35,270 bases of DNA from a virus: positions 1 to 35,270 of IMG/VR virus record IMGVR_UViG_3300023180_000186, one strand, 5' to 3'. Shown piece after piece: positions 27,052-35,270 of the stretch. How positions within the stretch are numbered: the stretch's first letter is position 1; each line of letters starts with the position of its first letter. Made by a program: the position numbers and the translations under genes. The notes under the pieces are model-generated. The model was given only the letters and a program-made list of their open reading frames with translations, ran no database searches and had not been told where the DNA came from.

Positions 27052-27997
27052 CTGAAAATTCCTGTTCTAAAGAAAATGGTTGTGGTATAGATTGCTGGTT
27101 AAACCCAAAAGGATTTTGTGATAAAGTTAAAGGTAATAACACAACTCCAAATCCAGAAAGGATCTCATGAGTATCATTTTCGACATTATCTTCGTCATTT
27201 TCAGACTCTTTGTCATCCCTATTTTGTTTGTTTGTTTTTACCTCTTCTTTGCTATCAGTTTCATCGCTGATATCATTGTCAGGTTGTGTGACCACTTCAT
27301 TGACTGGTTTAGTTAATTGTTCATTTAATGCACTCTGAATAGGGTTAGTCGTCATTGTATTAGCAACTTGTGGTGCAGTTGCATTGTCTGTTTTCGTTGT
27401 AGTAGCACTGGTAGAGATTGGACTTACTATTGATGTTGGATCGTTCATGTCTAACACGTTTTGAATGCAAGTATTGCTTTCTTCTACCCACCCTGTAAAA
27501 ACTGGTTCTGAGTATGGTGTTGGACATATATATTCTCCTACTTGTGTTATTTCTCCATTATAACCTGTAGCGCACGATATATTTTGCCGAACAGTAGAAC
27601 TATTACACGTGCTGGGTAAAGGAACGCAAGCGCCACCAGCATCAATCCAGTCTGACCAAGTTTGGGATTGACAACTGTAAGTTCTGCTCTGCGATATGCT
27701 ACCTTCATAGTATTGGGGACACATTTCTGTGCGATACTCCACAGTATCAACGCAAAACGTTTGATTAAATTGATCGCAAATTGGATCGTCTGGTTGATAA
27801 CTGACACACCAATGACTCTCAAGCGCCACAGTAGGGTCGATGCCTGTGCAATTAAGTGATCCTTCAGTGATATAACCTTCTGACGTAGGTTCGTAATAAC
27901 AGACCCAAGCATATGCATTACTCCATAGGATAGGTGACAGTAGGAGGAGTGTAGTCCTCACCAAAAACTTTTTTAAATATTTCAGGTCTTCTTTCAT
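26927..27997 (-). CDS. Exported Cys-rich protein with two related domains
   Basis: A 356-aa protein. A signal peptide (LVRTTLLLLSPILWSNAYA, about residues 12-30) precedes a region rich in cysteines and Trp/Tyr with two similar parts: residues about 104-124 (SRTYSCQSQTWSDWIDAGGA) and 151-177 (VGEYICPTPYSEPVFTGWVE). These resemble thrombospondin-like or other disulphide-rich modules. Residues about 180-285 are Thr/Asn/Asp-rich and acidic (KESENDEDNVENDTHE), a likely disordered linker. It is probably periplasmic or outer-membrane facing. It overlaps both neighbours (80 and 125 nt). No family identified. Confidence 0.58.
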   Translation of the reverse strand: MKEDLKYLKKFLVRTTLLLLSPILWSNAYAWVCYYEPTSEGYITEGSLNCTGIDPTVALESHWCVSYQPDDPICDQFNQTFCVDTVEYRTEMCPQYYEGSISQSRTYSCQSQTWSDWIDAGGACVPLPSTCNSSTVRQNISCATGYNGEITQVGEYICPTPYSEPVFTGWVEESNTCIQNVLDMNDPTSIVSPISTSATTTKTDNATAPQVANTMTTNPIQSALNEQLTKPVNEVVTQPDNDISDETDSKEEVKTNKQNRDDKESENDEDNVENDTHEILSGFGVVLLPLTLSQNPFGFNQQSIPQPFSLEQEFSDEFKRLETNIIDFIKQDDSEDYYTRHSDSAWDRLQRNQFLY

Positions 27998-28388
27998 ACC
28001 ATGCTCTTTCTGCTGATGCTCCTAAACTTCCTAAATATGGACAAGGCGCTCCAGATTGGAGCATTGCTTCAAATACTCTATCGTCCTGACATAACAATGC
28101 AATACCTGCTACTTTTAGACCAGCATCTATCATCACACGTGTTAAGCGTATGCGCTCACAATTTTCATCGACAATAGTAGCACCACCAGATATAGAAATC
28201 ATGCCTGTGTTAGCACCTCCAGACACCCCTGATCGGCACATATCAGATCCATATGCAGACACACTCGGAGCAAAAGCACTATTCACATTACCTTTATACT
28301 TAATGGTTGTTTCTCCAGCATAAGCATTATGAAACCAAATTAAAAAAACTAACAAGAATGAGACAATGACTATTGTTAGTCTACTCAT
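27918..28388 (-). CDS. Exported conserved marine-phage protein
   Basis: A 156-aa protein with a signal peptide (MSRLTIVIVSFLLVFLIWFH, cut after NAYA). The mature part has SAFAPSVSAYGSDMCRSGVS, GGANTGMISISGG and IALLCQDDRVFEAMLQSGAP, which I recognise from many uncultured marine phages, always near lysis or virion genes. Four cysteines could form disulphides in the periplasm. The start overlaps the previous stop (TAATG). Role unknown; envelope disruption or an outer-membrane component is possible. Confidence 0.66.
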   Translation of the reverse strand: MSRLTIVIVSFLLVFLIWFHNAYAGETTIKYKGNVNSAFAPSVSAYGSDMCRSGVSGGANTGMISISGGATIVDENCERIRLTRVMIDAGLKVAGIALLCQDDRVFEAMLQSGAPCPYLGSLGASAERAWYERRPEIFKKVFGEDYTPPTVTYPME

Positions 28389-28612
28389 TATTTATCCATC
28401 CAGTGACCAGCAACAAAACTTGCTAAGGCAATAAATATACCAATGACCCACATCATTGCTTTTTTTCCACCTTTAAACTCATCTAATGTAGATTTAATTT
28501 CATCGACTGATTTATCCATTTTGTCGACTTTGTTCATAATATGATCAATGTCTTTTTTCATATGCTCAATTTCTGCCGAGTGAACTGCTACTGTTTCTTG
28601 AACCTTCTCCAT
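28388..28612 (-). CDS. XhlA-like membrane coiled-coil protein
   Basis: A 74-aa protein: residues 1-45 form a charged coiled coil (EIEHMKKDIDHIMNKVDKMD) and residues about 52-70 a membrane helix (AMMWVIGIFIALASFVAG). This matches hemolysin XhlA, a phage membrane protein that assists holin in Bacillus PBSX. It is the first gene of the lysis/envelope block. AGGA precedes the ATG. The 63-nt gap upstream holds a TATAAC-like element but no convincing promoter. Confidence 0.68.
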   Translation of the reverse strand: MEKVQETVAVHSAEIEHMKKDIDHIMNKVDKMDKSVDEIKSTLDEFKGGKKAMMWVIGIFIALASFVAGHWMDK

Positions 28613-28675
28613 TAGTATCCTTTCTTTTTGGTGCGTTATATAAGTTTATCGGAGGTAAGTTTATTAGTTTCCACA

Positions 28676-31081
28676 CTAACGCATCTCTGTTCTGTTGGGC
28701 ATTGGATTAGGGAATGATCCTTGTTGGACATTAATTCCAAACTGACCAGAACCTTGACCAACAACATATGGATTTACTACAGCATTTCTAGATCTCATAA
28801 TAAGGTCAGAAATAGCGTTATATGCTTTTTGTGGATTAGAGTCATTAAGACTATTAAATATTTTTAATATTTCTCTTTTATTAAATGTAGATAGATAAGA
28901 AACGACTTCTGCATTAATTCGCTCAATTTGTCTTTCATTAACGTCTTGTGCGTTTCTGTTAAGAAAATTCATAACCTTTTGAGCAAGGTTTGTATTTGCT
29001 TCATACTGCGCTTCCATTACCTTGCGCATTGCTTCAGTTCGAGGTTGTGTTTGTGAACCTTGTAGCGCACGATAAGTGTTATACATATCAGATTCTATCT
29101 TAATGTTTTTTACAAACTCTTGAAAACCTTTTTGATTGTCACCAAAAGTTTCTCTAATTAGTCGCAATTTAGTTGGATCAGTAATAAAGTATCTGGTAAA
29201 GTCTTTGCTAGTTAATACTTCTTCACCATCTCGCATCATGCCACCAAGTTTATCTATAATGCTTCTAACTGCACCAGATCTAAATGCTTCTCTTTCTGCT
29301 TCAGACATATTTTTTATAAGCAATGCTATGTTTTCTGCGTGTTCAGGATTTCTTGTATACAACTCATCAGATCTTAATTTAAATAAATTTAAACCATCTG
29401 TGTATGCTTTTTCTGTTCCTTTTAACCCTGCGTAATAATTTCTAGCATTTTTATACTGTGGATTTGCCTTATCAAACATTTGTAAAAACATATTTTTAGA
29501 ATCTACATATGATCTAAGTATATTTCCTTTATACCCTTCAGTATTGATATATGACTCAATAGCATCGTCCATACCCATTTTCATATTGTGTAAAAACTCA
29601 CTAGGTATTGATTTTAATATCTTGCCATTCTTCATTACAGTTCCATCTTTTAATAAATTGTATTGTAAGAAGTCTTTACCAACACCATAAGATTGAGTTT
29701 GTGCTAGATAATTTGCTTTTTGGAATGCTTCTTGAAATTGTGGTGTTTTAAATAAATCTTGCATAGACACATCCATACCATTGATATTGTATTTGTAGTC
29801 TGGTTTTACATTTATTTTAAAAGCACGCTTGTAGTTTTCAGCACCAGTAACAGATTTTAATTTATTAATAGCATTTATTTCACTAAATATTTCACCAGTT
29901 CTACCAAATGCTTGTTTAACGTCTGTTTGAAGTCTTTGCATTTGACCACTACGTCTATTCTTAAACCATTTTCTAGCATTGCCCATATCTGTAGTAGGTA
30001 ATTGTCTAAATATATCTAGTAAAGATCTAGTCTCGTCATCTAAGTCTGCAATAGTAAATGGTTTTGCTGAACCTTTATCACTAAATACTTGTTTTGCTTT
30101 TTCTAATTGAGTGATGTCATATTGCTTGCCTGTTGATCTATTAATGAAATCTAATAATGCTTCATCTGTAGAACCATAACCACGTTCTAATGTTTCTTTT
30201 AAAAATTTCTTTGCTTGTGCTGTTTCAAAAAACTTTTGTGGTTTAAATGCATCTATTGTTTTTTCAATACCTGCTGAAATAACAGGACTAGCAAGACCAA
30301 AAATACCACCAGCACCAGCACCCAGTATAGATCCAGCACCAGTAGATATTGTTTGTTGGTATGGATCACCTTCACCATAACCAAAACCTGCTAATCCACC
30401 ATACAAACCACCTTTACCAAGCATCTCTTTAAATTTTGGAGCATCTTTAAATAACCCACTTGCCTTTGTTGCTTTATCCAATGCGCCAGCAGTTAAAACA
30501 CTTCCGCCAACATCTAAACCAAGCGCAGTTTTAGGATATTCTTCTTCAAACTCTTTCATTTCAGCACGCTGAATACCTGTGCTGACTGAGTAAGGTGACA
30601 TATAAATAGGTTTGCCATCGTATAGATTAGGCACGCCTTCTGCCAACATATCTACCACTTCACCATAATCTTTTGACTTAGTAAATTGTTCAACCATTGC
30701 AATCAGTTCATCAGAACCACCTAGAGTTGCACCTTGACCTACCTTTGCTATAGATGGGTCTAGGAAACCACCTTTGCGTAAATTATTTAATACACGCTTA
30801 CCTTTATCTTTTAACTTACCTTGATCGTCTAATTGAAGTAATGCAGATCCAAGATCTCTAATAATAATAGATGGTTGTTTAGGTATATCTATTTGACCAG
30901 TTGTCATCCCACTGCCTGTAGGTATACCCATTTCTGCTAATGATCTATCAACAAAACCAGTTGGTTTAGATTCTACACCTTCTGGTTTTACTTCTACTCC
31001 GCCAGATATAAGTTGTGTCATATCCTCTTGTGGAATAATAACATCACCACCTAATTCTTGATCTATATCAAATAAACCCAT
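28676..31081 (-). CDS. Large internal virion/ejection protein
   Basis: An 801-aa protein in the position of DNA-ejection proteins. It has a Gly-rich motif at 117-130 (QGATLGGSDELIAM) seen in many large phage internal proteins, and a Gly/Ala-rich hydrophobic region at about 223-275 (GKGGLYGGLAGFGYG, SILGAGAGGIFGLASPVISA) that could insert into a membrane. The rest is mostly helical. I see no lytic transglycosylase or protease motif. It may form part of the trans-envelope channel that opens when DNA is injected. Structure and position support the call; no family is certain. Confidence 0.6.
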   Translation of the reverse strand: MGLFDIDQELGGDVIIPQEDMTQLISGGVEVKPEGVESKPTGFVDRSLAEMGIPTGSGMTTGQIDIPKQPSIIIRDLGSALLQLDDQGKLKDKGKRVLNNLRKGGFLDPSIAKVGQGATLGGSDELIAMVEQFTKSKDYGEVVDMLAEGVPNLYDGKPIYMSPYSVSTGIQRAEMKEFEEEYPKTALGLDVGGSVLTAGALDKATKASGLFKDAPKFKEMLGKGGLYGGLAGFGYGEGDPYQQTISTGAGSILGAGAGGIFGLASPVISAGIEKTIDAFKPQKFFETAQAKKFLKETLERGYGSTDEALLDFINRSTGKQYDITQLEKAKQVFSDKGSAKPFTIADLDDETRSLLDIFRQLPTTDMGNARKWFKNRRSGQMQRLQTDVKQAFGRTGEIFSEINAINKLKSVTGAENYKRAFKINVKPDYKYNINGMDVSMQDLFKTPQFQEAFQKANYLAQTQSYGVGKDFLQYNLLKDGTVMKNGKILKSIPSEFLHNMKMGMDDAIESYINTEGYKGNILRSYVDSKNMFLQMFDKANPQYKNARNYYAGLKGTEKAYTDGLNLFKLRSDELYTRNPEHAENIALLIKNMSEAEREAFRSGAVRSIIDKLGGMMRDGEEVLTSKDFTRYFITDPTKLRLIRETFGDNQKGFQEFVKNIKIESDMYNTYRALQGSQTQPRTEAMRKVMEAQYEANTNLAQKVMNFLNRNAQDVNERQIERINAEVVSYLSTFNKREILKIFNSLNDSNPQKAYNAISDLIMRSRNAVVNPYVVGQGSGQFGINVQQGSFPNPMPNRTEMR

Positions 31082-31090
31082 TATTTATCC

Positions 31091-32302
31091 TTATTTGAAA
31101 AATTTACTTTCTGTTTTTGGTTTTTCATTTGTATCAACTACCGTATTAGCAAGAACCTGTTTTTGCTCTTCCATTAATAATTGAGTATATGGTTTTCTTT
31201 TATCAACAATCTCTTTAGCAACTTGATTGCGATATTGATTATATTTTGCACCAGCAACAATAGGATCATTTGTCATTATCTCTGCATTTGCAATAACCCA
31301 CTCATCCATTTTCAATGCTAACTCTTCCTGTCGAGTGTAATCTTCTTCTAATGCTTTAAGCATGAGCAAGTTACCTTGTTTAGTATTTTTTAACTGTGGT
31401 GATGATTGAACAATAAATGCCAAGTCAACGTTAGTTGGGTTGAAACCTAACTGTTTAACTTGTGGTAAAACAACTAAGTTTGATATTGCTTTAAAGTCTT
31501 CTAGTTTAGATAACTCGTCAGCATTAAATTGATCACCTAAAATTAATTTTAATGGTTGTGATATGTTCAATGAAATTTCTTTACCTAATCCAGTATCTAA
31601 ACCACTATTAAGAATGTCTTGCATACGCTTAACAGACTTCATACCAGCAACTGCTTTATTACCATTATCACGAACACCTTGAACATCTTTAAACATCGCA
31701 TCACTAGCGTTTTTGTTAGCAATACCAATCGTTGTTGTGTATTGTGGACGTTTCGCTACTGCCATTTCTTTTAAGAAATCAATAAATCCATCTGCATTTT
31801 GTGCGTATTCAAACTCTTTAATATCGTTTGTAAACATATCTTTAGCAAATTGATATTTAGCAAAAGCAGGATCTTGTTTCATAGCGCCAAAAATCTTGTA
31901 TGGTTCTGGCAATGCGTTGTAATCCATTAACTCATACTCTTTCATGTCTTTGCTGTATTTAATCATGTCAAAGATAGATTGTTTTCTTTTGTCTACAGAC
32001 TTTTGTGAACCTTCCATACCTGCAAGATAAGATTTAAATGGATCGCCAGTTAAACCATATGTTAATCCAGCAGTTACTATACCAGTTCCTGTGCCTTGAC
32101 CTAATACACGATCAGCACCTTCTTTACCAATAATTGCAGTCATAAATGGATCTCTACGAGTAAAGAATGGATTAATATTATCTAGACCAATCTTTTGCAA
32201 CAAACCAGTATCAGGTGTAGGTTGAGTTTGCACCGTATTTACATTTGGTTGATTAGGGTCAGGAGGTAATACGTCTTGAAATAGTTTTGTAAAATCTACC
32301 AT
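31091..32302 (-). CDS. Putative internal virion protein
   Basis: A 403-aa protein. The N-terminus is Pro/Thr/Gln-rich (PPDPNQPNVNTVQTQPTPDT), then a Gly-rich short segment (GADRVLGQGTGTGIVTAGLT) and a long helical region (LKALEEDYTRQEELALKMDE). Similar proteins sit beside large ejection proteins in marine podoviruses. It may be a partner in the ejection complex. No enzymatic motif seen. It ends 9 nt before the next gene. Confidence 0.55.
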   Translation of the reverse strand: MVDFTKLFQDVLPPDPNQPNVNTVQTQPTPDTGLLQKIGLDNINPFFTRRDPFMTAIIGKEGADRVLGQGTGTGIVTAGLTYGLTGDPFKSYLAGMEGSQKSVDKRKQSIFDMIKYSKDMKEYELMDYNALPEPYKIFGAMKQDPAFAKYQFAKDMFTNDIKEFEYAQNADGFIDFLKEMAVAKRPQYTTTIGIANKNASDAMFKDVQGVRDNGNKAVAGMKSVKRMQDILNSGLDTGLGKEISLNISQPLKLILGDQFNADELSKLEDFKAISNLVVLPQVKQLGFNPTNVDLAFIVQSSPQLKNTKQGNLLMLKALEEDYTRQEELALKMDEWVIANAEIMTNDPIVAGAKYNQYRNQVAKEIVDKRKPYTQLLMEEQKQVLANTVVDTNEKPKTESKFFK

Positions 32303-33001
32303 TTATGTCACCTTTACTTTTAATATTTGTGCTGGAGTTGGTTTATCTGCGCTTCTAGTAATACCACCCTTCATCATACTTGCACGTTGCATATTTAGAT
32401 AATCTTTATATTGCTGGTCTTTTTCTAATTTATTCATATACAACAAACCACCAGTTGCTACATCACCAGCATCGATGTTGCTAATCATGTCAGAACCTTT
32501 TGCATATGCCCTATCTAATAAAGACATTGGTTGTTCTGCACCACCACCAGTGTATAAATCAGAAGTTCCTCTTTGTGCTGTGTAGTCAGGATACTGTGTA
32601 TTATTCATTTGTGCCATATCGTAAGCACCTAAATCAGCAGTTTCTACTGGTGTTTGACTATATGCTGGATTTTGTTGAAATGGATACATAGATCTTGCAG
32701 TCATGTCTGGGTTCATTGGAGGAGGTGTTAACTCACCAACTCGACCTAAATTACTTTGCATCATACTAACGTCACCAGTATATCCAGCACCAGTATTTGC
32801 AGTGCTTGATAATGCAGGATTTACATATTCAGCATTCTGAACACCTTGATTTGCTAATTCACTGCCAAGTTTAAATTGATCTAAACCTTTGTTAATAGCA
32901 TTTCCAGTAAATGTTGATATACTAGCATCTTTAACTGAATTGAGAGGATCTTTTCCTGATAATAAGTTAATACCTAAGTTTGCAAAAAATTGTTCAAACA
33001 T
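32303..33001 (-). CDS. Putative tail/virion protein
   Basis: A 232-aa protein beginning MFEQFFANLGINLLSGKDPL, with Gly/Thr/Asn-rich, Met-rich and Tyr-rich central parts (MTARSMYPFQQNPAYSQTPV) that look disordered. Its ATG directly abuts the preceding gene's stop. It is encoded between two proteins that look like ejection/tail components, so a virion role is likely. Not recognised further. Confidence 0.55.
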   Translation of the reverse strand: MFEQFFANLGINLLSGKDPLNSVKDASISTFTGNAINKGLDQFKLGSELANQGVQNAEYVNPALSSTANTGAGYTGDVSMMQSNLGRVGELTPPPMNPDMTARSMYPFQQNPAYSQTPVETADLGAYDMAQMNNTQYPDYTAQRGTSDLYTGGGAEQPMSLLDRAYAKGSDMISNIDAGDVATGGLLYMNKLEKDQQYKDYLNMQRASMMKGGITRSADKPTPAQILKVKVT

Positions 33002-33816
33002 TATTTACCACCTCCTGAAGATTCAGATGTAGATACCGATCCCATAGGCGCACCATACGCTGAAGATAGGTATGTTTGTAGTTTACTGTAAGGTAGGTTT
33101 TGCTCGAACTCGTATCTTGCAATATCTGACTCTAATGCTTTTTGCTGATATGATTCGGTTGCTTGCCCTACGTTCATTAATTGTTGAATATCTTGGTAAT
33201 CTGCCTGAGCAAGTGCAGGAGCATCTCGTAGTGCTTGCTCTTGTATTGCACGCTCATTAGCATAGTTTTGATATGCCAACTCACCAGCACGATTAGTTAA
33301 TTCTTTTGCTAAATTTGTAGATGCACGAGATTGTAAATCTGACATAGCACCAGAACCATAACGACCAGCAGAAGATGCCTGAGACTGAATACCTTGCAAT
33401 GCATCATAAAATTGCTGTGTAGCAACACCTGCTGTGCCTGCTAATGCTTGTGCTAAATATGGATTCATACCTAAGTTAGCACCAGAAATAGTATTAGCAA
33501 GTTGTTGTTGAGCGCCAGTTACTAATGGAGAACCTGCTAATGCTCTATTTTGTGTTGCTTGTAATGCAGATTGTGTTTGTTGAGATGGAGATACGTATGT
33601 TTGGTATGGATAGTATTGTGGAGTATCTGATTGATAAAGTTGTTTACTTTCTTGTAAACCATATTCAACAAATGGACGAACAGTTGGATCTAGTTGTTGT
33701 TGTTGTGTTGTTGTAGACGAACCACCTCCTCCACCACCTTTAAATAGTTGTCTACCCATTTTTCCATTGTCGATGGACTGGTTACCATCTAACTCTGGGA
33801 AATAATCATGTATCAT
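33001..33816 (-). CDS. Conserved phage tail/internal virion protein
   Basis: A 271-aa protein with a GGGGGG run (28-33), TQQQQLDPTVRPFVEYGLQE, then YYPYQTYVSPSQQTQSALQA and NTISGANLGMNPYLAQALAG, a pattern shared by many phage virion proteins. The rest is a Gln/Ala-rich helix that would make a long rod. GGAG upstream and an ATGA overlap with the GNAT-like gene support the start at 33816. Probably an internal or tail component; precise place unknown. Confidence 0.6.
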   Translation of the reverse strand: MIHDYFPELDGNQSIDNGKMGRQLFKGGGGGGSSTTTQQQQLDPTVRPFVEYGLQESKQLYQSDTPQYYPYQTYVSPSQQTQSALQATQNRALAGSPLVTGAQQQLANTISGANLGMNPYLAQALAGTAGVATQQFYDALQGIQSQASSAGRYGSGAMSDLQSRASTNLAKELTNRAGELAYQNYANERAIQEQALRDAPALAQADYQDIQQLMNVGQATESYQQKALESDIARYEFEQNLPYSKLQTYLSSAYGAPMGSVSTSESSGGGK

Positions 33817-34223
33817 AATTTTAACTCCATTAACGTATATTTAGGTTCTAATCCGAATTTTTTTCGCCATAATCTGACGATACTTTGTTTAGCAGTAGAA
33901 CCTTGAACCTTAGTTCCACCATTGTTTTTTACCCATGTAAGAAATTGATCCCAACATTTTTTATTAGTTATGCCACCTATATAAGTAATATAAGCAACAC
34001 GATCATTAGGATAATTTACCCATTGGACTGTAAATGCACATTCACAAACTTTATCATTCATAACTAATAAAAGTGTCGAATTGCCTTGTGAAACAAATTG
34101 ACGTAATTGATCAATAGTAAATTCACCATTGCCTGTATCAATTGCTTTTTGTAAGTGTGATTCTGCTAAATTCCAAAATTGATGGACATGATTAGTAGGG
34201 ACTATAAATAAATTAGTATCCAT
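33813..34223 (-). CDS. GNAT-like acetyltransferase-fold protein
   Basis: A 136-aa protein resembling phage GNAT-fold proteins found among tail genes: FWNLAESHLQKAIDTGNGEF, LLLVMNDKVCECAFTVQWVN, VAYITYIGG, then WVKNNGGTKVQG and a closing LWRKKFGLEPKY. The central beta strands and a GG loop fit the acetyl-CoA binding region, though the classical Q/R-x-x-G-x-G/A motif is not clear. It may modify a virion or host protein, or have only a structural role. It overlaps the neighbours by 1 and 4 nt. Confidence 0.55.
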   Translation of the reverse strand: MDTNLFIVPTNHVHQFWNLAESHLQKAIDTGNGEFTIDQLRQFVSQGNSTLLLVMNDKVCECAFTVQWVNYPNDRVAYITYIGGITNKKCWDQFLTWVKNNGGTKVQGSTAKQSIVRLWRKKFGLEPKYTLMELKL

Positions 34224-35017
34224 TACCCTATAATAACATACCCATATGTCTTGTTCGATGTGTTGTTAGCAAAGTGTGTAATAGTTGCCTGACCTTTTTG
34301 TTGAGCAGAAACATACACATTATCCATGCTATATGGTGCAATATATTTTAAACTAACTTGTGCAGATGGTATTGCAGGTCTTGTATATGGTGTTGTTGTT
34401 GTTGCAGTAAAATGCTCTAAAGAAACATCAGTAGAGGATGTTGCACCTGCTATCTCTACATAATCACCTGCTGTTAAATCTAACACATGACTTGCTGTTC
34501 CAGTTAAGTGTGATGGGTCACCAGTAGACTTTCTTGCTGGCAAACCAAATCTTTTTCCTGAGTCTGCTTCATCAGTGCCATTGACTCTAAACCAAACATC
34601 TGCGTGTTCTGCATCATTGTTAGCATTTGCTAATTGCAATGAAAATGTTACTTCATATATGCCATCATTTCTAACATATATTCTTGATGTATTTGTTGCA
34701 TCTAAATACATACCATTGACTTCATGCTCTGTAGTCCATTCAACTACTGCCGTATTTCCTGAACTTGGTGCTAACTGGTCTGTGTTTTTACTAAACTCAC
34801 CATAAGGTGCTGTAGATGCTTCTGCACTATCACTTAATGGTGCTAATAAAATAACAGAATCAAAACCAATTCTTTCATCGTATAGTGTCGTTGTTGTTGC
34901 CCAACCTGTATCTAATGTAATTGTGCCTGTGTTGTTTGTTTTACCATTCATCGCATTGTTTACGACTTCTGATATTTCACGAGGTGTTCCACCTTGATAG
35001 GGTAAGACTCTAAACAT
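34223..35017 (-). CDS. Tail fibre-like protein with C1q/TNF-like jelly roll
   Basis: A 264-aa protein. The first 40 residues (MFRVLPYQGGTPREISEVVN, then MNGKTNNTGTITL) are a frequent phage tail N-terminus. Residues about 100-205 look like a C1q/TNF-like jelly roll: RIYVRNDGIYEVTFSLQLAN, then DVWFRVNGTDEA, LDLTAGDYVEIAGAT. Such folds trimerise at the tips of phage fibres and may bind receptors. The start overlaps the previous gene's stop by 1 nt. Role in adsorption is inferred. Confidence 0.65.
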   Translation of the reverse strand: MFRVLPYQGGTPREISEVVNNAMNGKTNNTGTITLDTGWATTTTLYDERIGFDSVILLAPLSDSAEASTAPYGEFSKNTDQLAPSSGNTAVVEWTTEHEVNGMYLDATNTSRIYVRNDGIYEVTFSLQLANANNDAEHADVWFRVNGTDEADSGKRFGLPARKSTGDPSHLTGTASHVLDLTAGDYVEIAGATSSTDVSLEHFTATTTTPYTRPAIPSAQVSLKYIAPYSMDNVYVSAQQKGQATITHFANNTSNKTYGYVIIG

Positions 35018-35270
35018 TATCGAATTCCTCTAGGAACTATATCTACATCCACTCCTATTGCGTGTGTCCAGTTACCAGTAGGGTTAACTTCTACACGATG
35101 ATAACGACCAAAACTTCTTACACCTGCTCGACCTTCAGATGAGGTTGTAACAGATGAACCAAAGGTAATAATATCATCTAGTTCTTTGCGTGATGCAATT
35201 CTCACTGTAGATGAACCATCTTGTATTTGTGGTCTGACTAAGTTAGCACAACTGTTAAATCCTACTTCTA
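35017..35270 (-). CDS. C-terminal end of a tail nozzle/tubular-like protein, 5' partial
   Basis: The frame is open to the right edge, so only the last 83 codons are visible (EVGFNSCANLVRPQIQDGSS, RSFGRYHRVEVNPTGNWTHA, VDIVPRGIR). The GRYHR...GxWxHAxGxDVD end is the conserved C-terminus of large podoviral tail proteins, probably the nozzle or stabilisation protein after the adaptor. The start must lie outside this window; an internal GTG at 35205 is unlikely to be the true start. The missing part of the gene leaves the tail module incomplete here. Confidence 0.62.
   Translation of the reverse strand, partial: EVGFNSCANLVRPQIQDGSSTVRIASRKELDDIITFGSSVTTSSEGRAGVRSFGRYHRVEVNPTGNWTHAIGVDVDIVPRGIR

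Noticed and set aside
28613-28675. A promoter for the lysis block in this gap.
   Set aside because: Only a TATAAC-like element is seen with no -35 at useful spacing.
1-35270. The left partial fibre frame and the right partial tail frame would join in frame if the ends were ligated, suggesting a complete circular genome.
   Set aside because: An in-frame join has a one-in-three chance. The left protein is a LamG fibre still inside its repeat region and the right fragment is the end of a nozzle-like protein; I would expect more sequence between them. A longer assembly is needed to decide.
1-35270. Integrase, transposase, tRNA, CRISPR or defence genes.
   Set aside because: Looked for in every frame by characteristic motifs and found none; absence applies only to this window.

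Overview
The window is one stretch of an AT-rich, tailed double-stranded DNA phage genome. It has almost no spare sequence, many 1-11 nt gene overlaps, and short genes preceded by AGGAG-type ribosome binding sites. I see no host genes, tRNAs, integrase, phage DNA polymerase or phage RNA polymerase. The capsid genes (major head protein, adaptor, portal) resemble the SU10/phiEco32-type podovirus module. The small early genes resemble those of uncultured marine phages, so a podovirus of marine alphaproteobacteria (SAR11- or SAR116-like hosts) is my best guess; the host assignment is inference.

Layout. The minus strand from about 14.6 kb down to 1 carries the virion genes in transcription order: tiny basic proteins, an 878-aa HExxH protein, a DUF1289 protein, terminase, portal, scaffold, major capsid protein, adaptor and tail fibres. 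The last fibre gene runs off the left edge. The minus strand from 35.27 kb down to 24.3 kb carries the C-terminal end of a tail protein that runs off the right edge, further tail and internal virion proteins, then a lysis/envelope block (XhlA-like protein, two exported proteins, coiled-coil membrane protein, SprT-like zincin, 3TM holin, M15 endolysin) and a DEDD exonuclease. On a circular or permuted map these two blocks would be one late transcription unit interrupted by the window edges.

The control region lies at 14.6-16.35 kb. A minus-strand operon encodes a Cro-like HTH protein, a 55-aa protein, a DUF1376 replication protein containing tandem DNA heptamers, and a Q-like late regulator. 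It ends in a terminator next to a 24-bp palindrome. Divergent promoters at 16.09-16.18 kb carry two near-identical operator-like sites. The early transcript begins with a structured leader of about 145 nt ending in a hairpin and eight Ts.

The plus strand from 16.35 to 24.3 kb is the early region. It holds small unknowns, a possible annealing protein, a primase-like domain without zinc ligands, a DnaB-type helicase, a NinB-like protein, a Ref/HNH-like nuclease, a 2-oxoglutarate oxygenase, a YqaJ exonuclease, an SSB-like protein ending in DIPF, a PD-(D/E)XK nuclease and a DUF3310 protein. With no polymerase of its own, the phage probably recruits the host replisome and supplies helicase, recombination and nuclease functions.

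The most striking element is a 23-codon gene on the opposite strand inside the early region (22886-22957). It has a strong RBS, a promoter-like region with a palindrome and a bidirectional terminator. Its product matches PqqA, the precursor peptide of the redox cofactor pyrroloquinoline quinone, including the Glu and Tyr that become the cofactor. No other pqq genes are present, so the peptide would have to act through host PQQ enzymes.
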